DNA of 64,000 nt from Rodentibacter heidelbergensis (GTDB lineage Bacteria; Pseudomonadota; Gammaproteobacteria; Enterobacterales; Pasteurellaceae), in the NCBI RefSeq assembly GCF_002000125.1, contig NZ_MLHH01000010.1, positions 114,315-178,314 on the forward strand, written 5' to 3'. Of this stretch, positions 59,921 to 64,000 are shown one piece after another. Made by a program: the position numbers and the translations under genes. The notes under the pieces are model-generated. The model was not told where the DNA came from and made no database searches. It was given only the letters and a program-made list of their open reading frames with translations. The first letter of the stretch is position 1; the number at the start of each line of letters is the position of its first letter.

Positions 59921-61576
59921 TTACATTTCCTCCACCATATCTGCATTACAAGCCCCCGGCGGCACTAACGGCCAAACACAATCATCAGGCGGAATACAGA
60001 CTTGTAATAAATAGGCGGTGTCGCTTTCGAGTAATCTTGTGAGAGCCGCATCTACTTCATCCGCTTGTTCAATGCGTTCAGCGGGGATATCAAACGCATT
60101 GGTGAGCATCACAAAATCAGGGTTGTCTTCTAAAATTGTTTCCGAGCGGCGTTTGTTCCAAAACAAATCCTGCCATTGGCGAACCATACCTAAACGTTGA
60201 TTATCCAATAGTAGAATTTTTACCGGTAAATTGTCCCGTTTAATACTACCCAGTTCTTGAATGTTCATCATAAAAGAGCCATCCCCGGTGACTAAAATGA
60301 CTTCATCTTGCGGACGGGCTTTTTTTGCACCAATGGCTGCAGGTAAACCAAATCCCATGGTGCCGAAGCCGGCGGAGGTAATATAATTTTCAGGTGCAAA
60401 GTGCTGCATATGTTGTGCCGACCACATTTGGTGTTGTCCTACATCGGTACAAACAACAGCGTTTTGTGGTTTACGTTTGGATAGGGTGTGCAGTAATGCC
60501 CAAGGATCAATCGGGCGACGGCCGGCATTATCCACATATGTGAAATCTAATTTTGCTTTGAGTTCTCGAACGTGCTTACGCCAAGGTTCGATATCGAGCG
60601 GTTGTTTTAACGCATTTAAGGCTTGAATTAAATCCCCTTGTAAGGCGACATCCGCATGGCGGAGTTTATGGATTTCCGCACCATCAATATCGCAATGAAT
60701 GACTTTAGCATGAGGGGCAAAGGTATCAAGTTTTCCTGTTACACGATCATCAAAACGTGCGCCACACACAAGTAATAAATCACATTCTTGCACCGCAAAA
60801 TTGGCGGCTTTCGTGCCGTGCATGCCGATCATTCCCATATACAGATCGAGGTTTGGGTGAATTGTGCCCAATCCTTTCAAGGTGGAAACCGATGGCATAT
60901 TGGTTTGGGCTAAAAATTCACGCAATGCCGGTACGGCTTTTGCCATGCCAACACCGCCCCCTACATATAGAACAGGTTTTTTAGCAGAAGATAGAAGCGA
61001 TGTTGCTTGCGCCAAATTCTCATTGGAAAGTGCGGTCGGTTTTGTCGGTGTTTTGGCATAAGCTTTGATATGGGCCGGCACTTCACCTACTTGAATATCT
61101 CGTGGTATATCAATCAATACCGGGCCGGGGCGGCCACGCTGTGCAATGTCAAATGCTTGTGCGAAAACATCGGCCAATTCATCAATGCTTTGCACAATAA
61201 AACTGTGTTTTGTACAGCCAAGAGAAAGACCAAGGACATCCGCCTCTTGGAAGGCATCTGTACCAATGAGTGGTGAGGCCACTTGACCGGTAATGGCGAT
61301 CACGGGAATAGAGTCCATCATTGCATCGCCAAGGCCGGTAATTAAATTGGTTGCACCAGGACCTGAGGTGGCAATACATACGCCCACTTTACCCGTAGAG
61401 CGTGCATAGCCAATAGCTGCCATTGCAGCACCTTGCTCATTGCGGCAAAGAAGGTGGTCTAGGCCTGCATCATAAAGTGCATCATAGGTGGGCATGATTG
61501 CCCCACCGGGATAACCGAAAAGTGTGGTGACATGGTGCGCTTTCAAGCACGCCATGATGAGTTGTGCACCTGTCAT
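59921..61576 (-). CDS. ilvG: acetolactate synthase II large subunit
   Basis: ThDP enzyme making acetolactate and acetohydroxybutyrate. [16 protein letters not shown] lies near residue 21, the catalytic Glu in [16 protein letters not shown] near 45, and the ThDP/Mg motif [20 protein letters not shown] near 428 with [15 protein letters not shown] after it. The frame is intact over 551 aa, unlike the frameshifted ilvG of E. coli K-12. It is first in the ilvGM...DA run. The 162-base spacer to coaA holds a terminator and no leader peptide rich in branched-chain codons. Confidence 0.97.
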   Translation of the reverse strand: MTGAQLIMACLKAHHVTTLFGYPGGAIMPTYDALYDAGLDHLLCRNEQGAAMAAIGYARSTGKVGVCIATSGPGATNLITGLGDAMMDSIPVIAITGQVASPLIGTDAFQEADVLGLSLGCTKHSFIVQSIDELADVFAQAFDIAQRGRPGPVLIDIPRDIQVGEVPAHIKAYAKTPTKPTALSNENLAQATSLLSSAKKPVLYVGGGVGMAKAVPALREFLAQTNMPSVSTLKGLGTIHPNLDLYMGMIGMHGTKAANFAVQECDLLLVCGARFDDRVTGKLDTFAPHAKVIHCDIDGAEIHKLRHADVALQGDLIQALNALKQPLDIEPWRKHVRELKAKLDFTYVDNAGRRPIDPWALLHTLSKRKPQNAVVCTDVGQHQMWSAQHMQHFAPENYITSAGFGTMGFGLPAAIGAKKARPQDEVILVTGDGSFMMNIQELGSIKRDNLPVKILLLDNQRLGMVRQWQDLFWNKRRSETILEDNPDFVMLTNAFDIPAERIEQADEVDAALTRLLESDTAYLLQVCIPPDDCVWPLVPPGACNADMVEEM

Positions 61577-61669
61577 GGTGTTTACATCCTATATTTATTG
61601 TTGTTTTTTTGACAAGGTTTTCATTGTAGCGAAATTTTGTCGCATTGGTAGAGTAGAGAGGAGAAAAAA

Positions 61670-61704
61670 ATAAAAAAAGCACGACAAATTGCGCTGTCGT
61701 ACTT
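61670..61704 (-). terminator. terminator between coaA and ilvG
   Basis: On the minus strand AGTACGACA and TGTCGTGCT pair (one G-T) around GCGCAATT, followed by seven T. It ends coaA transcription; the ilvG promoter must lie between it and 61577, leaving too little room for an E. coli-type attenuator. Confidence 0.75.
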
Positions 61705-61738
61705 GATATGATTAAAACAGCGTGGTTTTTGACCGCAC

Positions 61739-62674
61739 TTATTTTCTCAATTTGACTAATTCAACGGCATGATCCGCACCTTTGGTTAAAATCAAATTGG
61801 CTCGTTCTCGGGTTGGTAGGATGTTCTCCCGTAAATTTAAGCCGTTAATCTTTTCCCAGATATGGGTTGCCGTATTAATCGCATCTTGCTCCGAAAGTTC
61901 GGCATAGTGTTTAAAGTAGGAATGAGGATCTTTAAAAGCACTTTGGCGAAATTTTAAGAAACGTTTGATATACCATTCTTTTAATAATGCTTCTTTCGCA
62001 TCGACATAGATAGAAAAATCCACAAAGTCAGATACGAAAGTTTGAGAGGTTTTATTTCCCCCTGTTTGTAGAACATTTAATCCTTCTAAAATTAAGATAT
62101 CCGGTTGATTGACGATGTCGAATTGATTGGGAATGATATCGTAAGTTAAATGGGAATAAATGGGGGATTGGACATTTTCATGTCCGGATTTCACTTCGGC
62201 AAGAAAGCGAATTAATTTTGCCGTGTCATAGGAAACCGGAAAGCCTTTTTTTTGCAATAAATTATCTTGTTTGAGTTTTTCAAGAGGATAGAGAAAACCG
62301 TCTGTGGTGATGAGATCGACTTTTCTTTCTTTCGGCCAGTGAGAAAGCAGGGATTGTAGAATTCTTGCAGAGGTGCTTTTTCCAACTGCCACACTACCTG
62401 CGATACCGATAATATAAGGGACTTTAGGATTCTGCCCGCCAAGAAAACGGTTTAATACTGTTTGGCGGCGAAGATTTTCGTCAATGTAGTAATTAATTAA
62501 ACGGGTAAGGGGTAAATAAATGGTACTGACTTCTTCAAGAGAAAGGTCTTCATTAAATCCCAGTAAGGGTTTGAGGTCTTGTTCGGTTAATTTTAAAGGA
62601 ACCGATTTTCGTAAATTAGCCCATTGTGCTCGATTGAAGTGTAGAAACGGCGTCAGTTGATTAGAAATTTCCAC
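61739..62674 (-). CDS. coaA: pantothenate kinase (type I)
   Basis: Phosphorylates pantothenate, the first step of coenzyme A synthesis, with feedback by CoA. The P-loop [17 protein letters not shown] lies near residue 90; [29 protein letters not shown] and [14 protein letters not shown] follow. There is no ATG at the N-terminus. The GTG at 62674 aligns with the H. influenzae start as I recall it and gives 311 aa; an in-frame TTG at 62686 would add four residues. The ribosome-binding site is weak in either case. Confidence 0.93.
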   Translation of the reverse strand: MEISNQLTPFLHFNRAQWANLRKSVPLKLTEQDLKPLLGFNEDLSLEEVSTIYLPLTRLINYYIDENLRRQTVLNRFLGGQNPKVPYIIGIAGSVAVGKSTSARILQSLLSHWPKERKVDLITTDGFLYPLEKLKQDNLLQKKGFPVSYDTAKLIRFLAEVKSGHENVQSPIYSHLTYDIIPNQFDIVNQPDILILEGLNVLQTGGNKTSQTFVSDFVDFSIYVDAKEALLKEWYIKRFLKFRQSAFKDPHSYFKHYAELSEQDAINTATHIWEKINGLNLRENILPTRERANLILTKGADHAVELVKLRK

Positions 62675-62838
62675 GATTTGATGCAATATAAAAGTATAAA
62701 AATACTCAAAAATATACCTTATAACGTATCATTATGCATTGTTTTTCTTAAGATTGATGAAAATAAAGACAAAAAACGGGGCTTTTGCTTGCAAAGTAGA
62801 CGAATAAGTAAAAAAATAAATTTTTTTAGAAAAAAGAC

Positions 62839-62866
62839 TTGTCAGGCAAACTTTTTTCCATATAAT
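62839..62866 (+). promoter_or_regulatory. strong sigma70 promoter of the tRNA-tuf operon
   Basis: TTGTCA (62839-62844) and a perfect TATAAT (62861-62866) are 16 bases apart, followed by the GC-containing discriminator ACGCCTC typical of stringently controlled stable-RNA promoters. It lies 22 bases before the first tRNA. Confidence 0.8.
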
Positions 62867-62888
62867 ACGCCTCACTTGCTTACGATAC

Positions 62889-62964
<76 letters not shown>

Positions 62965-62994
62965 TCCTTTCGTGAATAAGTATTCATTTAGTGT

Positions 62995-63079
62995 GGAGGG
63001 GTTCCCGAGCGGCCAAAGGGGGCAGACTGTAAATCTGTTGGCTCAGCCTTCGAAGGTTCGAATCCTTCTCCCTCCACCA
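62995..63079 (+). tRNA. tRNA-Tyr (GUA)
   Basis: A class II tRNA of 85 bases with a long variable arm. Acceptor GGAGGGG/TCCCTCC, anticodon stem CAGA/TCTG with anticodon GTA, T-loop GGTTCGAATCC and encoded CCA. Second tRNA of the tuf operon. Confidence 0.97.
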
Positions 63080-63120
63080 TCTTTTAGATGAATCTGATGG
63101 GACAGACGAATTTAGGACTT

Positions 63121-63195
<75 letters not shown>

Positions 63196-63198
63196 AAC

Positions 63199-63274
63199 GC
63201 TGATATAGCTCAGTTGGTAGAGCGCACCCTTGGTAAGGGTGAGGTCGGCGGTTCAAATCCGCCTATCAGCACCA
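63199..63274 (+). tRNA. tRNA-Thr (GGU)
   Basis: Acceptor GCTGATA/TATCAGC, anticodon stem CACCC/GGGTG around TTGGTAA (anticodon GGT), T-loop GGTTCAAATCC and encoded CCA; 76 bases. Last tRNA before tuf, three bases after tRNA-Gly. Confidence 0.97.
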
Positions 63275-63378
63275 GCCTTAAATTTCTCTTCCTTTTATTT
63301 AAATTAGTAAACAATTTTATTGGTTAATGTGGTTTATTTACCCATCGATAACCGTGTCTATTTAGAGGGACTCTTTAA

Positions 63379-64000
<622 letters not shown>

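Noticed and set aside
61577..61738. Possible ilvL-type leader peptide
   Set aside because: No frame with repeated branched-chain codons; the hairpin lies upstream of the likely ilvG promoter and suits coaA.

Overview
The window is a piece of a Pasteurellaceae chromosome. The 9-base Haemophilus-type uptake signal sequence (USS) AAGTGCGGT or its complement occurs roughly forty times by eye, where about 0.5 would be expected by chance. Many proteins read as near-relatives of Haemophilus influenzae ones, the DNA is AT-rich, and the gene order mnmG-oriC-mioC is gammaproteobacterial. A complete argCJBD cluster argues against H. influenzae itself, which to my knowledge lacks these genes. A Haemophilus/Aggregatibacter-type species fits best; the species cannot be fixed from sequence reading alone.

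Layout. 1-4.9 kb (minus strand): tatD (cut by the window edge), holB, tmk, mltG, a short surA and pyrR. 5.0-12.6 kb (minus): the full ATP synthase operon atpIBEFHAGDC preceded by rsmG. 12.7-16.4 kb: a block that separates rsmG from mnmG, holding a divergent HxlR regulator/quinone reductase pair (ytfH/ytfG type) and a Fur-box-linked FetA/FrpB-type iron receptor. 16.6-19.6 kb: mnmG, a recognisable replication origin (three perfect DnaA boxes, one relaxed box and eight GATC sites), mioC and zapB. 19.7-23.3 kb (plus): glpX and gyrB. 23.4-26.2 kb: a trimeric autotransporter adhesin and a small membrane protein.

26.2-37.2 kb (all minus) is a peptide/amino-acid catabolism region: cpdB, an M20 amidohydrolase, a DcuC-type carrier, pepE, an Lrp-type regulator, a YfcC-type antiporter, carbamate kinase (arcC), ornithine carbamoyltransferase (arcB) and an ArtI-type binding protein with tandem ArgR-like boxes. 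No arginine deiminase gene is present. 37.4-48.5 kb: a two-part MetPS-type sodium symporter whose 31-residue subunit is easily missed, housekeeping genes (dtd, yihY, ychJ, yiiM, yjgR, udp), and the conserved yibN-secB-gpsA-cysE group.

48.6-52.8 kb (minus): argC-argJ-argB-argD, the acetyl-recycling arginine pathway, under two tandem ArgR boxes. 53.2-55.2 kb (plus): a DcuA/B transporter with an FNR-like site and a DUF3108 protein. 55.3-61.6 kb (minus): the branched-chain operon ilvG-ilvM-ilvD-ilvA, with a very AT-rich DUF2971-like gene inserted between ilvM and ilvD and translationally overlapping ilvM. Then coaA, and finally a strong promoter driving tRNA-Thr, tRNA-Tyr, tRNA-Gly, tRNA-Thr and tuf (cut by the right edge).

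There is no CRISPR array, insertion sequence, integrase or prophage. The least explained items are the DUF2971-like gene inside the ilv operon, the fetA/ytfGH block in the mnmG-rsmG junction, and the arc-type cluster without arcA.
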